From the NCBI GenBank assembly GCA_963693365.1, contig CAVNZM010000002.1, positions 7,998,001 to 8,062,000 on the forward strand: DNA of 64,000 bases, in the 5' to 3' direction. Shown here piece after piece: positions 23,235 to 33,510 of the stretch. Made by a program: the position numbers and the translations under genes. Numbering within the stretch: position 1 is the stretch's first letter; each line of letters opens with the position of its first letter. The notes beneath the pieces are model-generated. The model searched no databases. It saw only the letters and a program-made list of their open reading frames with translations, and was not told the DNA's origin. The stretch is from Amoebidium appalachense. Lineage: Eukaryota; Ichthyosporea.

Positions 23235-23285
23235 AATAAAAACGAGCCCCAATTCAGAGAGAGACGTACCAAAAAAAAGAATGGT

Positions 23286-24290
23286 TTACTGCGAACCCTC
23301 ACCCGGGTAATCCTCACCCTGACCATCGACAGCCAACTCACCCTGCCCGTCCATAGACAAATCCCCCTCCACGGGAGTATCCTCAATCGTAGGCTGCGCC
23401 TGGGGAGCATTAGCAACAGGTGCTGGCTGTTGCGGTTGAGCCACAACCTGGGGCTGGTTGCCTGGGCCCCAAGAAATAGGGTCATTGCCAACAATGGGCA
23501 TGGATGGCTGCTGTTGTTGGTTGGGGATCATAGGGGTAACATCGGTGTTGGGGACCAAAGGGGTAATATCACTCCCCTGGATGTTGTTGCTATCGTCGAC
23601 GATGATCCCCTGGTCCTGTTTAAGCTCAGCGTCGTTTGCAGGCGCATCCTCAGCAAGACCCTCTGCATCATCAACAAACTCTCCAACCTCTTCGCTATTT
23701 TGAGCAGGCGCCGAGTAGGGCTGGATGGGTGCGGGGGCAGGGGCAGGAGGGGGTGCGACGGCTGAGGGGGTGTCGTCGTTGCTCAGGTCGATGTCCTCGC
23801 CACTGATATCTTCGCCGTCCTGGGCAGGTGCAGCTGGTGCAGGTGCAGGGACAGGCCGGTTGAGTAGAACGACATTGCCTCCGCTTGTGTTGTTGTCGGC
23901 ACAGCAGCCACGGGCCCAGCCCTTCCAGGCCTGGCCGGCCGGGCACGAGGGCACGGCGCAGCAGCTGCCGGTGCGCGGGTCCCACGTCTGGCCGGCCGGG
24001 CAGTCGTTCTTGCAGCAGCCGGACACCCAGCCCTTCCATGCCTGCCCGGGCGCACACTCGGGGATGGCCCGGCAGCCCGTGCGCCACTGCCACTGGCCCT
24101 GCGGGCACGACCCCCACAGCCCGCTGCCGGCCGCCTTGCCACCCCATCCCCAGCTGGAGGGCGTCCAACCTCCTCTGGCAACGCCGCTGGTTGCCATGCG
24201 GTTGGCCCCAAACCAGCCGGTGCCAAAAGCATCGGCCTGGCTGGTGGTGATGGCCAAAGCGGCAAGGGTGCAGGCAACAACGTGATGCAT
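23286..24290 (-). CDS. Secreted Trp/Gly- and Cys-repeat protein (paralogue 2)
   Basis: 334 residues, intronless, ATG at 24290. Signal peptide of about 21 residues ending in QADA. A Trp/Gly segment (SSWGWGGKAAGSGLWGS) leads into the four-repeat Cys cassette at about 62-140, with the same spacing as paralogue 1. The C-terminal half is rich in Pro, Ala, Gln and Asn with acidic patches (DGEDISGEDIDLSNDD), then a polyglutamine-like QQQQ and acidic Asp-Gly repeats. The Cys cassette is about 96% identical in DNA to paralogue 1 by eye, whereas signal peptide, tail and UTRs are not alignable. Points towards paralogue 1 (convergent). Function unknown; extracellular. Confidence 0.85.
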   Translation of the reverse strand: MHHVVACTLAALAITTSQADAFGTGWFGANRMATSGVARGGWTPSSWGWGGKAAGSGLWGSCPQGQWQWRTGCRAIPECAPGQAWKGWVSGCCKNDCPAGQTWDPRTGSCCAVPSCPAGQAWKGWARGCCADNNTSGGNVVLLNRPVPAPAPAAPAQDGEDISGEDIDLSNDDTPSAVAPPPAPAPAPIQPYSAPAQNSEEVGEFVDDAEGLAEDAPANDAELKQDQGIIVDDSNNIQGSDITPLVPNTDVTPMIPNQQQQPSMPIVGNDPISWGPGNQPQVVAQPQQPAPVANAPQAQPTIEDTPVEGDLSMDGQGELAVDGQGEDYPGEGSQ

Positions 24291-24510
24291 ATTGACTGTG
24301 CGTGTGTGTCGGGTATAGTTGGTGGTGAAGTGGTTTATTGTGTGAAGCTGCTTGCTTTCTAAAAGGGGACGATTAGCAGGAAAGAGCGTGTGTGCAAGTT
24401 GTGTTCCTTGTTTATGATAGTTGTTCGATAAAAACTGGAACACGCAACTACAATAGCTGGCTTGCTTTGACTGTCTCAGTGTGTGTGGTGGGTGAGTCGG
24501 CTGTTTGAGC

Positions 24511-24575
24511 CTTTTTATACCCGCGGCAACAATTGTGCAAGTTATGCCAGGTGGTTGTGCCAATCAGATCGTAGC
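24511..24575 (-). promoter_or_regulatory. Promoter of secreted protein gene 2
   Basis: GGGTATAAAAAG on the minus strand at 24522-24511, with an ATTGG motif (CCAAT family) about 45 nt upstream. The predicted start near 24485 leaves about 195 nt of leader. The inverted-repeat arm starting at 24588 begins just upstream, so the arm carries distal promoter sequence. Confidence 0.7.
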
Positions 24576-24587
24576 TTCCAATTTTTC

Positions 24588-25374
24588 TTGCTTCATTCTG
24601 ATTGGTTGTCACACCACGGGGTTTCCCGATTGTTCTTCGAATGACATTTGCTATCACTATCAGACAGTTCTCCAATATCAGAACAGAAAACGGTCTCTAC
24701 CCAGATGGCCAGATGGCCAGGTCAAATTCAGTGTGTGGAAAAAGGTGGATAAAACGGGATAAAACGGTGAGCAAAATGATCTGGCCATCTGGCCATGTGG
24801 CCATGGAATCTCTATATCTAAAAATAGCTGCCACTGCGCCGGGGCGTGGTTCCGGGAGGCAGGGGAGGCAGGGGAGGCACGTGAGCACTCACTGGCACTG
24901 CGCCGGGGCGTGGTTCCGGGAGGCAGGGGAGGCAGGGGGGGCACACGTGCAGGGGAGGCAGGGGGGACACTCACTGCCACCACTGGGGGCCGTGGTTCCG
25001 GCAGGAGGGGGGGCACACGTGCAGGGGAGGCAGGGGGTCGGGGGAGGCACACGTGCACAGGAGGCTGGGGAGAGTGGGGGAACCATCCCCCATGTATGGC
25101 TGAGTTAAGACCATTTGTTCATGTAGCACGATCTTCTAGCATGCACGTGTTGGAATGCCACCACTGGGGGGCCTGGTTCCGGGAGGCAGGGGAGCAGGGG
25201 GGGCACCCAGTGTGTGGGTGTGCATGTGGCAGGGGAGCAGGGGGGCAGGGGAGCAGGGGGGCAGGGGAGCAGGGGGGCAGGGGAGCTGGGGGGCAGGGGG
25301 GCTGGGGGGCAGGGGGGCTGGCATGCCACTCACGGGGAGGATAGTGTATGTTGGCACGTGTGGGTGTGTGGGTG
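24588..25374 (+). repeat. Left arm of 0.8 kb inverted repeat
   Basis: Reverse-complement match to 35500-36310 with high identity, differing mainly in the copy number of GGGAGGCA and GGGGCAGGGGAGCA units. It contains an internal hairpin (AGATGGCCAGATGGCCAG near 24703 against CTGGCCATCTGGCCAT near 24781) and two copies of a GCACTGCGCCGGGGCGTGG unit. No ORF with coding character was found. Confidence 0.88.
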
Positions 25375-25380
25375 GTTTTT

Positions 25381-25821
25381 TTATTTGGGCTTGTGCTTAT
25401 GGCAATGGGTCGTAGATTTCACCCTGTTTTTGCAGGGATTGCCAGCCTTGGTTTTGCCCTGGCAGTACCCATTTTCCCTGCCCACACCCACCGCTGCAGC
25501 TGCAACCGGTGGCTGTGGTGCACCCATGGGTGGATCCGGAGTGGACACAGTCAGCGCGGGTACCCCGGTGCGCTCGGTGCGAGGGCGCTGCATTTCTGCG
25601 ACTGTAAAGGCGGCCAGGAGGTCGTCCAGCAGGAGGTTTGCATGAGCATAGTCCCCGGCCTTGTGGGGGTGGAGGATGTTGATGGTGTTGTCGCTGTAGA
25701 GGAGGACACCGGTGGCAGGGGCAAAGCATACCCAGGGCTTGAAGCCGTCCTTGTGGTGTGGGCATGTTTTTGCGAGACAAAAAGTAAAAGCGAGTACTTT
25801 TTGTTGACTGGTTGATGGCAT
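25381..25821 (-). CDS. Small protein with C-terminal Cys/His zinc-type motif
   Basis: 146 residues from the ATG at 25821, with ATTGG upstream. The N-terminal half (residues about 1-95) is globular, with FCLAKTCPHH and YAHANLLLDDLLAAF. A Pro/Ala linker follows, and the C-terminus holds CQGKTKAGNPCKNR followed by a Cys and two His. The pattern C-x-G-x-T-K-x-G-x-P-C-x-N-R...C/H is that of the small zinc-binding domain seen in many viral and eukaryotic proteins of unknown function (DUF5763-like, from memory). The stop lies 6 nt from the edge of the inverted-repeat arm. Function unknown; nucleic-acid binding is an inference. Confidence 0.6.
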   Translation of the reverse strand: MPSTSQQKVLAFTFCLAKTCPHHKDGFKPWVCFAPATGVLLYSDNTINILHPHKAGDYAHANLLLDDLLAAFTVAEMQRPRTERTGVPALTVSTPDPPMGAPQPPVAAAAVGVGRENGYCQGKTKAGNPCKNRVKSTTHCHKHKPK

Positions 25822-26029
25822 ATCAATCAATCTCTTGGTGCCAAACCACTGACCAATCACATGGGTGTATTCACGAATTCCAATCTAAATTCGGCATCTG
25901 GAGAGAGGGGTACTGGTAAAACACAAGAGCAACACGGCATCAAGAGTTTGTACCACAGGCAAGATCTCAGAGAGGTCACTTTTGGGGTGTAACACGTCGG
26001 ATACTGAAAGTTTTGTGAGGTACACGTAC

Positions 26030-26302
26030 ATGTTCGACAGCACGGTCACCACAGGCATTCTTTATGTGATATCTATATGCAGTGTCGTTGCAAATATACA
26101 CTGGTACAATTTAATGAAGTCCGAACCGAATGCTAGAGAGAAAGTGAACAAAATGTATCTGGTGTACGTCAGCGCTGCTATTGTCCTCACATGTTTATTG
26201 GTTACACCATTGATGTATGCAGTCATATACTATTTCAATAAGAAGACGGGTGCTGCGGAGTACGACACCGCTCTGAGACAAACAAGTCACTCGGACTTTT
26301 AA
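26030..26302 (+). CDS. Small two-helix membrane protein
   Basis: 90 residues from the ATG at 26030. The open frame extends upstream to about 25982 and a CAG splice acceptor is possible before it, so an earlier exon may exist. Two hydrophobic helices are visible: TTGILYVISICSVVANI and a longer one around VSAAIVLTCLLVTPLMYAVI, separated by a short Lys/Glu loop. The C-terminus is polar. No family recognised. The stop is directly followed by the 131 bp tandem repeats. Confidence 0.55.
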   Translation: MFDSTVTTGILYVISICSVVANIHWYNLMKSEPNAREKVNKMYLVYVSAAIVLTCLLVTPLMYAVIYYFNKKTGAAEYDTALRQTSHSDF

Positions 26303-26308
26303 TCCGAT

Positions 26309-26720
26309 TGACGTGTCACCGCGCCAGCGCTGCATACAAAAAGACCCGAAGTGGAGTATACGACAAACCCAGCGCCAGCGCTTCATACCCAAAATGATAC
26401 AATAAAAAGACAGTTGCTGTGTGTGCAAAGCTGTGTGTGCAAAAAGAGGGGAAATAAGCGCTGCATACAAAAGCCCCGAAGTGGAGTATACGACAAACCC
26501 AGCGCCAGCGCTTCATACCCAAAGTGGATACAATAAAAAGACAGTTGCTGTGTGTGCAAAGCTGTGTGTGCAAAAAGAGGGGAAATAAGCGCTGCATACA
26601 AAAGCCCCGAAGTGGAGTATACGACAAACCCAGCGCCAGCGCTTCATACCCAAAGTGGATACAATAAAAAGACAGTTGCTGTGTGTGCAAAGCTGTGTGT
26701 GCAAAAAGAGGGGAAATAAA
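26309..26720. repeat. 131 bp tandem repeat, about three copies
   Basis: Units contain GCGCCAGCGCT, ACAATAAAAAGACAGTTGCTG and GTGTGCAAAGCTGTGTGTGC. ACAATAAAAAG recurs at about 26400, 26531 and 26662, a period of 131 bp. Each unit carries AATAAA, so it may act as a repeated 3' end for the membrane-protein gene immediately upstream. The copies are almost identical. Confidence 0.9.
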
Positions 26721-26825
26721 TACTTTAAACGTGCATGCAATATACATCGATAGACTTATGAAAGCACACAAACTGTGTGCCACACGGGCATGCATGCATG
26801 GGGAGGGAGTGTGGGGTGGGGGGGG

Positions 26826-26879
<54 letters not shown>

Positions 26880-27028
26880 GACTTTGAACGTGCATGCAAT
26901 AGACTTATGAAAGCACACAAACTGTGTGCCACACGGGCATGCATGCATCGATAGACTTATGAAAGCACACAAACTGTGTGCCACAAGGGCATGCATGCAT
27001 GGGGAGGGAGTGTGGGGTGGGGGGGGGG

Positions 27029-27060
<32 letters not shown>

Positions 27061-27313
27061 AGACTTTGAACGTGCATGCAATAGACTTATGAAAGCACAC
27101 AAACTGTGTGCCACACGGGCATGCATGCATCGATAGACTTATGAAAGCACACAAACTGTGTGCCACACGGGCATGCATGCACGGGGAGGGAGTGTGGGGA
27201 GGGGGGGGGGGGGGTGGGGGGGGGGAGACTTTGAACGTGCATGCATCGATAGACTTATGAAAGCACACAAACTGTGTGCCACACGGGCATGCATGCATGG
27301 GGAGGGAGTGTGG

Positions 27314-27352
<39 letters not shown>

Positions 27353-27492
27353 GACTTTGAACGTGCATGCATCGATAGACTTATGAAAGCACACAAACTG
27401 TGTGCCACACGGGCATGCATGCATGGGGAGGGAGTGTGTGTGTGTGGGGGGGGGGGGGGGGGGGGGGGAGACTTTGAACGTGCATGCAAGTG
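26720..27492. repeat. Tandem repeat of 120-180 bp units punctuated by poly-G
   Basis: CGTGCATGCA starts recur near 26729, 26888, 27070, 27236, 27361 and 27478. Each unit has the AGACTTATGAAAGCACACAA and GGGCATGCATGCA blocks, then GGGGAGGGAGTGTGGGG and a G run of very variable length (about 15-50), then GAGACTTTGAA. Unit length varies mainly through the G run. Poly-Pro frames on the minus strand are artefacts. 27493-27833 is unique, with a duplicated 47 bp AT-rich segment (about 27565-27650) and no gene. Confidence 0.9.
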
Positions 27493-27833
27493 TGTACCAA
27501 AAGGGACCTGGACTTCTTTGTATACAATCGATATTTAATCGGTTGAAAACAGCAAAACAAGACTTGTACATATATAATAACCACAAGATACTAAACCATC
27601 CAGAAGACTTGTACATATATAATAACCACAAGATACTAAACCATCCAGAACCAGAAAAAAAAAGATGCCTACATGCTATGATCCATAAGATGCTCGTTAA
27701 CATAAATACAGAAACCGTAAGGTGCTACCAGTATCAACAGTCATATATTAAAATACATCAGCCAGCCCCTGTGGCCATACCCAGCCCCTGACACATACAA
27801 CAAAATCAAAACACACCCCTCACCACTCCCAAC

Positions 27834-29101
27834 CTAATCTTCATCGTTTTCATCACTGTCCCCGTGAATAACCTGTATATCTGAAACTTGCTTTGCTCGT
27901 GTCCTGCCACTGCGGGCAGGGGCTGGTTTCTGACTCGGTTTTGGTTTCTTTGCTCGACCACTTTCTTTCCCTTTCTTCCCCTCGACCTTCTCGCCCAAAG
28001 CCATCATGTCCTCCAATTCCTCATCTACTGCCGTCTCAAATGACGTCTCTTCCTGGCGGTGCCGTTTGTACACACCAAAAGAATTATCTGACACCCCTCT
28101 CTTTGAACCCTGGGAATATGCAGAGGGGTTCGACATCATGGAGGCCCCAAAAGTGTGGGATTGGGTGCTGGTAACGGTGGTGAGGGACGGATTGAAGGGG
28201 GGTACGGGCATGGAAAAACCGGGTGGGGGGAGGGGGAGAATGGGCAGGGGGAGGTTGAGGGGGGTTTTGGGCTGAGTGGTACCGGGCGGGGGGAGGGTGG
28301 GGATGGGATTTTGATTGGTCGTACCAGGGGGGGGAGGGGGGGGGCGAGACCGTGTTGGACGGTAATGTCGGGGAGGGGCTGGGGGTCATTCCAATCACGA
28401 AGTTTCTGTGTGCTCTCGTCGATTGTTCTACGGTATGATTCCCTCATGGTCGCAATGTGTGACTGAAGCTTGGTAATCTCGGCCCGGTATCTTTCCCCTT
28501 CAGCCTGATGCTCCAGGATATCGGCCACCTTTCCAACAAGCTGCCCTTCGAGGTCCCGATTCTTTGCCGATAACACCTGTTCCTTTGCATCTGCAAGGTG
28601 TTTTTGTTTGGCCGCCGCCGATTTTAGCTCGGCAATTTCCCCCTTAAGGATTTGGATGTCGTGATCCTTCGTTTGTAATTCTTTCTCTGCGGCTTCCAGC
28701 TTCTCCTGCAATTCGGTGGTTGGGGTGGTGACAGCGGGTGCAGTGGCCGCAGTACCGACCTTTGCCAATGCAGAGGCAATGGCACTGTCTACTTTCAACT
28801 GCAACACAGTCTCCAAGTACTCTTCGAACATTTTTGGATCGACGGGAGCAGTGTCGCCGGAGTGTGGGGGGGGGTTGGATGGGGGGGGGGGGACTTCCCC
28901 GCCGAAGGGGGGGGGGGGTTGGAGGGGGGGGGGGACTTCCCCGCCGAAGTGTGGGGGGGGTTGGATGGGGAGAGGACTTCGCCGCCGGAGTGTGGGGGGG
29001 AGTTGGATGGGGGGGGGGGCTTGCGTTGTGACGGGGTCGGCGGACTTGCTGATGTTGGTTTCGTATGACCCCGACCCGGGAGCTTGCTGGGAATAATCCA
29101 T
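27834..29101 (-). CDS. Coiled-coil protein with Pro-rich repeats and nuclear-type basic tail; one frameshift
   Basis: From the ATG at 29101 (MDYSQQ), about 420 residues. The N-terminus has Pro-rich HFGGEVPPPLQPPP-type repeats over C-rich DNA (about residues 30-75). A helix at about 80-100 and a long coiled coil at about 115-240 (TTELQEKLEAAEKELQTK, then EIAELKSAAAKQK) follow. After a Pro/Ser linker the frame closes at 28136, but the next frame (28211-27834) continues with a Ser-rich part, a bipartite basic stretch (KGKESGRAKKPKPSQK) and an acidic end. The frames overlap in C-rich DNA near 28140-28280, so an indel in a homopolymer, or a short intron, probably joins them. No family recognised. 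The 5' flank contains 77 bp repeats. Confidence 0.6.
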
Positions 29102-29154
29102 CGTGACAGTTTTCACAAAAAAAAGGATAAACAAAGGGAAAAAAAGAAAGGAAG

Positions 29155-29440
29155 TCTTACGTTTCTCTGCGCAAACACAGTCGTGTGCAAACCCAGTCGT
29201 GAACAAGGGAAAAAGGAAAAAAAAAACAAGGGAAAAAGGAAAAAAAAAAAAGAAAGTGCTACGAATACGATTCTCTGTTGTGAACAAAGGAAAAAGTAAA
29301 AAAAAGAGTGTTACGTTTCTCTGCGCAAACACAGTCCTGTGCAAACCCAGTCGTGAACAAGAGAAAAAGAAAAAAAAAAAGAGAGTGTTACGTTTCTCTA
29401 GGCAAACACCGTCGTGTGCAAACACAGCCATGAACAAAAG
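29155..29440. repeat. Irregular tandem repeat (about 77 bp) upstream of the coiled-coil gene
   Basis: TTACGTTTCTCTGCGCAAAC and a CAGTCGTGTGCAAACCCAG-type block recur at about 29158, 29311 and 29388, with a degenerate unit near 29265. They are separated by A-rich GGGAAAAAGG segments. They lie directly upstream of the ATG at 29101 and could be promoter or leader repeats. Confidence 0.75.
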
Positions 29441-29499
29441 AATCAGAAAAGTAGAAAATGACAGCGCTGTGAACTGATATAAAAAAACCGCCATCAATA

Positions 29500-31060
29500 A
29501 TTTATGTGAAGCCATTGCGCAAAATACGATCTTATGTTACGAGAATCAAGCATAAGAAAAACAGAACCTTTTGGCGCTGTTAGCGAATATATCTCTAATC
29601 GTGTTTGGTTCACAGGTAAACTGTATAAAAAAGGTGAATATACGAAATAAAAATATAATATACAGGACAAAACGAGCGCTAGTTTAAAACATCGAAGGAT
29701 ATACGCTTTCACAACATCTTATTCGCGGACCTTTTTACGTGCAAGCGTTTTGATTGGTGCATAGGGGTTGGTTCTTGCCCCACGTGATTCGCGGCGCTGA
29801 TGCTCAGGGTATTCTGATTGACCGAAATCGAAGCATCGGATTCAAATTGGGCAAATACAAAACGCTTTCCAACCAAAATCCCAAGCGCATGGTTGTTTAT
29901 TTATAGAACCTTATATGTCATAAAACATACAACCCTCTTTTAGGATTTCCCTTATTCCTTGCTCAGTCAAAACGCTCCAGGGTCGGTGCTGCTATCAGTC
30001 ACTAAGTAATTTCATTGGCCAGTCATCACGTAAATGCGCCAGCCAACAAAACCAATCGGTGATTGGTGAATAATGGTTGGGTCAACGTGATCGGGCACTG
30101 GTACTCTAGGCAAGCGCTTATCGGCATTGGTACAATCTAGTTGGTCAATACACCGTGACTCAAGGCTGCAACGCTTTTCGAAGACCAGATTCACAGGACC
30201 CTTTCCAAACAAAATTCCAAGCAAATGTCTGTGTCCGCGTAAAGTATAAATAAACATAAATAAATTATGCTTTTTTAATATTTATTGCCTATTAGAATAA
30301 ATCACAATTGTTACTCGCAAAAGGGTCTTGGTTGGGCAGGCTGGCCTTGCTACCCAAACTATTATTAGCCGATCTCACTGATTAGCTTATTATCACGTAC
30401 GCGCCAATCAGCGATTCCATTGGCCAAACTGAACAAAACATTAATTGGCCAGTCATCAAAAACGTGATTTTCTTGCTTGCTTCAAGCTTTGCGAAATGAG
30501 AATATATGTTCAACACTCTCTTTGCGCTCTATATACAACGGAGAAATTACAAGAGTCCATCTTGATTCCCGAACGAACAAATATAACCAAGCGCACCACA
30601 CCAGTTCGTGTTACTTTCGCCCGGCGCTGCTGTTGTACATGTTTCAAACATAACCAAGCGCGCCACACCAATTCGTGTCACTTTCGCCCAGCGCTGCTGT
30701 TGTGCATGTTTCAAACGTAATCAGGCGCACCACATCAGTTCGTGTCACTTTCGCCCAGCGCTGCTGTTGTACATGTTTCCATTGTAATTACAAATAGGCT
30801 AGACGAAAACAACAAAGAAACTTGTTATAATAACCTGTGCACACCGCGCTATCAGTTGTCCCCTTTTTTAGCCAATACAGATACATAGAATGTCCTTCAT
30901 GTTTCCCTGTGCGAGGCACATTTTAGGCTTATGCACACAATCGTAGATTGTTTGGGATACGAAAACAGAGCACACACACAAACGAGTTCTGCTAAACACA
31001 AACATTGTTAGACTGGACACAAAAAACATAGCGCGCGCATGCACGAGCTTTCCTAGGAAC
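29500..31060. promoter_or_regulatory. CCAAT-rich intergenic region, no gene seen
   Basis: Contains many CCAAT/ATTGG motifs (for example 29752, 29818, 30014, 30054, 30064, 30405, 30417). ATTGGCCAGTCATCA is present twice (about 30014 and 30444). TATAAAAAAG lies at about 29622 and several AATAAA signals occur. It may be a divergent promoter region for the genes at 29101 (minus) and 31374 (plus). No ORF with coding character is present. Confidence 0.4.
30585..30785. repeat. 67 bp tandem repeat, three copies
   Basis: The AACCAAGCGC / TTCGTGT / ACTTTCGCCC / GCGCTGCTGTTGT block repeats at 30585, 30652 and 30719, an exact 67 bp period with a few substitutions. Confidence 0.9.
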
Positions 31061-31063
31061 GAT

Positions 31064-31258
<195 letters not shown>

Positions 31259-31373
31259 AAGCACGAGCGCTACAACACGGTGGCACAAGCACACAGACAG
31301 AGCGCTCTCACAGACAGTCTTACAGGCAGAGGGTGCTCACAATTACACACATCACAAAAACACACACAGCAAC

Positions 31374-31990
31374 ATGGCTGTTAACGGCGATATTCTGGCG
31401 CTCATCACTCGTGCATTCCCGAGCAGCATACCACTCGACCCACCCACATTTAGGCTTTCGAACGACGTTGATCCGTCAGTTATATTTACCGGTAAAAGGC
31501 TACTCACACGTCAGAGTATTTATCGTCATCCTCAAAAAAAAAAACTCGCACCGATCATATATTTGGTGATGCCAACGGGTTCAGAACATGTTTATGTTTT
31601 TTTGATTGAACTGGACGACGGACGTCCTAGTTGCAGGAAGAACTACAACCTACACGAATTCGAAAACGACATGGGCATCCCGGAAGTTGTAGCCTGGATT
31701 CTCAGATTTGGTGGTCCTCGATGGAAGATTTATGATCTTCACAGCTATCATCCGTTTTCGAGTGAGGGTTGGGCGGTGAAGCTCGGTCGCATTTCTCTGT
31801 ATCCTGGCAGTAAGGACTACAGTCGCATACCTGCCGTGGTGGGTACTTTGCCGGGGGAGTTCCAGATTTGTCGCATCTTCAAAAAGCACGGATGGAAAGT
31901 GTGGTGGGATGGGGCTGCACGTAGCCCCCCAGGCAGCCCCGCTTTCAAGCTACCTGCACCGACGAGTGACCGACCGAGAAAGCGGGCAAG
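31374..31990 (+). CDS. First exon of a multi-exon gene of unknown function
   Basis: ATG at 31374 (AACATGG). The frame encodes about 200 well-mixed residues with strong coding character, including IIYLVMPTGSEHVYVFLIEL, WILRFGGPRWKIYDLH and FQICRIFKKHGWKVWWDG. A basic patch (DRPRKRARVEGG) that could be a nuclear localisation signal comes next. After 31990 the frame runs into GGGGAGGG repeats and cannot be followed, so the 3' end of the exon is not defined. A candidate donor GTAACC lies at 32314. No family recognised. The exons at 33176 and 33572 probably belong to the same gene. Confidence 0.6.
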
Positions 31991-32876
31991 AGTGGAGGGG
32001 GGAGAGGGAGGGGGTGGGGAGGGGGGGGAGAGGGGGAGGGAGAGGAGGGGAGGGAGAGGGAGAGGGTGGGGGTGGGGAGGGGGGAGAGGGGGAGGGGGAG
32101 AGAGAGGGAGAGGGTGGGCGTGGGGAGGGGGGAGAGGGGGAGGGGGAGGGAGAGGGAGAGGGTGGGGGTAGGGGGGGGGGGGGGGGGGGGGAGGGGGGAG
32201 AGGGGGAGGGGGAGGGAGAGGGAGAGGGTGGGGATGGGGGGAGGAGAGGGAGGGGCAGAGGGGGCAGAGGGCTACCGCCACACCCGCAACACATCTCCTT
32301 GGGATTTCAGGCCGGGTAACCCCCCCCCCCAACACACAAGCCATTACACGTCTGCACGCATGCATGCACCTGGGCTATCCCCCCTCTCCCCGCACACACA
32401 CGGAAGGGATCACACGTCTGCACGCACGCATGCACCTGGGCTATCCCCCCCGCTCCCCCCCCCCCCCCCCCCCCCCAACACACAAGCCATTGCACGTCTG
32501 CACGCATGCATGCACCTGGGCTATCCCCCCTCTCCCCGCACACACACGGAAGGGATCACACGTCTGCACGCACGCATGCACCTGGGCTATCCCCCCGCTC
32601 CCCCCCCCCCCCCCCCCCCCCAACACACAAGCCATTGCACGTCTGCACGCATGCATGCACCTGGGCTATCCCCCCTCTCCCCGCACACACACGGAAGGGA
32701 TCACACGTCTGCACGCATGCATGCACCTGGGCTATCCCCCCTCTCCCCGCACACACACGGAAGGGATCACACGTCTGCACGCACGCATGCACCTGGGCTA
32801 TCCCCCCTCTCCCCGCACACACACGGAAGGGATCACACGTCTGCACGCACGCATGCACCTGGGCTATCCCCCCCGC

Positions 32877-32915
<39 letters not shown>

Positions 32916-33175
32916 CACACAAGCCATTGCACGTCTGCACGCATGCATGCACCTGGGCACCTCGACTAGTCCCCGCCACACACACCCAACCACCACCACC
33001 ACCACACACATACACAGAGAGAGAGAGAGAGCACACACCTGCACACGTGCATCCACCTTGGCTAATCCTACCCCCCACCCCGACACACACGCACACGCAC
33101 ACCCGGCACAAACATGCACACACACCCGGCACACACGTGCACACACGCATGGCACACACACACACACACACACAG
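31991..33175. repeat. G-rich block and mixed poly-C / CACGTCTGCACGCATGCA tandem array
   Basis: 31991-32260 is GGGGAGGGAGAGG-type repeat with a poly-G run. 32310-32960 is an array built from AAGCCATTGCACGTCTGCAC and GGAAGGGATCACACGTCTGC units, each followed by GCATGCACCTGGGCTATCC and often a long C run. 32980-33175 is CA-rich. The array probably lies in an intron of the gene starting at 31374. Confidence 0.85.
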
Positions 33176-33510
33176 AGCAAGAAGCGGAGGAGGCGGATAG
33201 GGGGCAACAGCAGGGGGCGGAGACAGGGGAGTCGGTGGGGTTCACCGAGGTACCCGTGAAACATCTCAGCCAACTGCAGTTAGAAAAGCTCTCATTTGAG
33301 ACGATAGTTAGGGTAATGGAAAAACGACACGAGGTTCGGGCAGCTGGTGCCGTCAAGTTCATGCTTCCCGAACCGGTAGTGCAGGGGCTGGAAGAGGCTG
33401 CTTGGGCCACACCAGTGAGAAAATCCTACACCAAGATCTGTCTGGAGGCTACCGCCATCAAGGATGTCTTCCTCGTTTATAGGGACGACATCAAAGAGCA
33501 AATTCCAGAG
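33176..33510 (+). CDS. Internal exon of the 31374 gene (candidate)
   Basis: Bounded by CACACAG|AG on the left and CCAGAG|GTGCGT on the right. Encodes a polar Glu/Gln-rich lead (EQEAEEADRGQQQG), then an ordered segment with HLSQLQLEKLSFETIVRVME and SYTKICLEATAIKDVFLVYR. It ends in phase 0, matching the next exon. The frame stops inside the following 61 nt intron, which supports splicing. No family recognised. Confidence 0.6.

Noticed and set aside
32066-33259. 397-codon frame across 32-33 kb
   Set aside because: Gly/Arg and Pro/His repeats from the G-rich block and the poly-C array. Only the part after 33176 has coding character, and it is in another frame.
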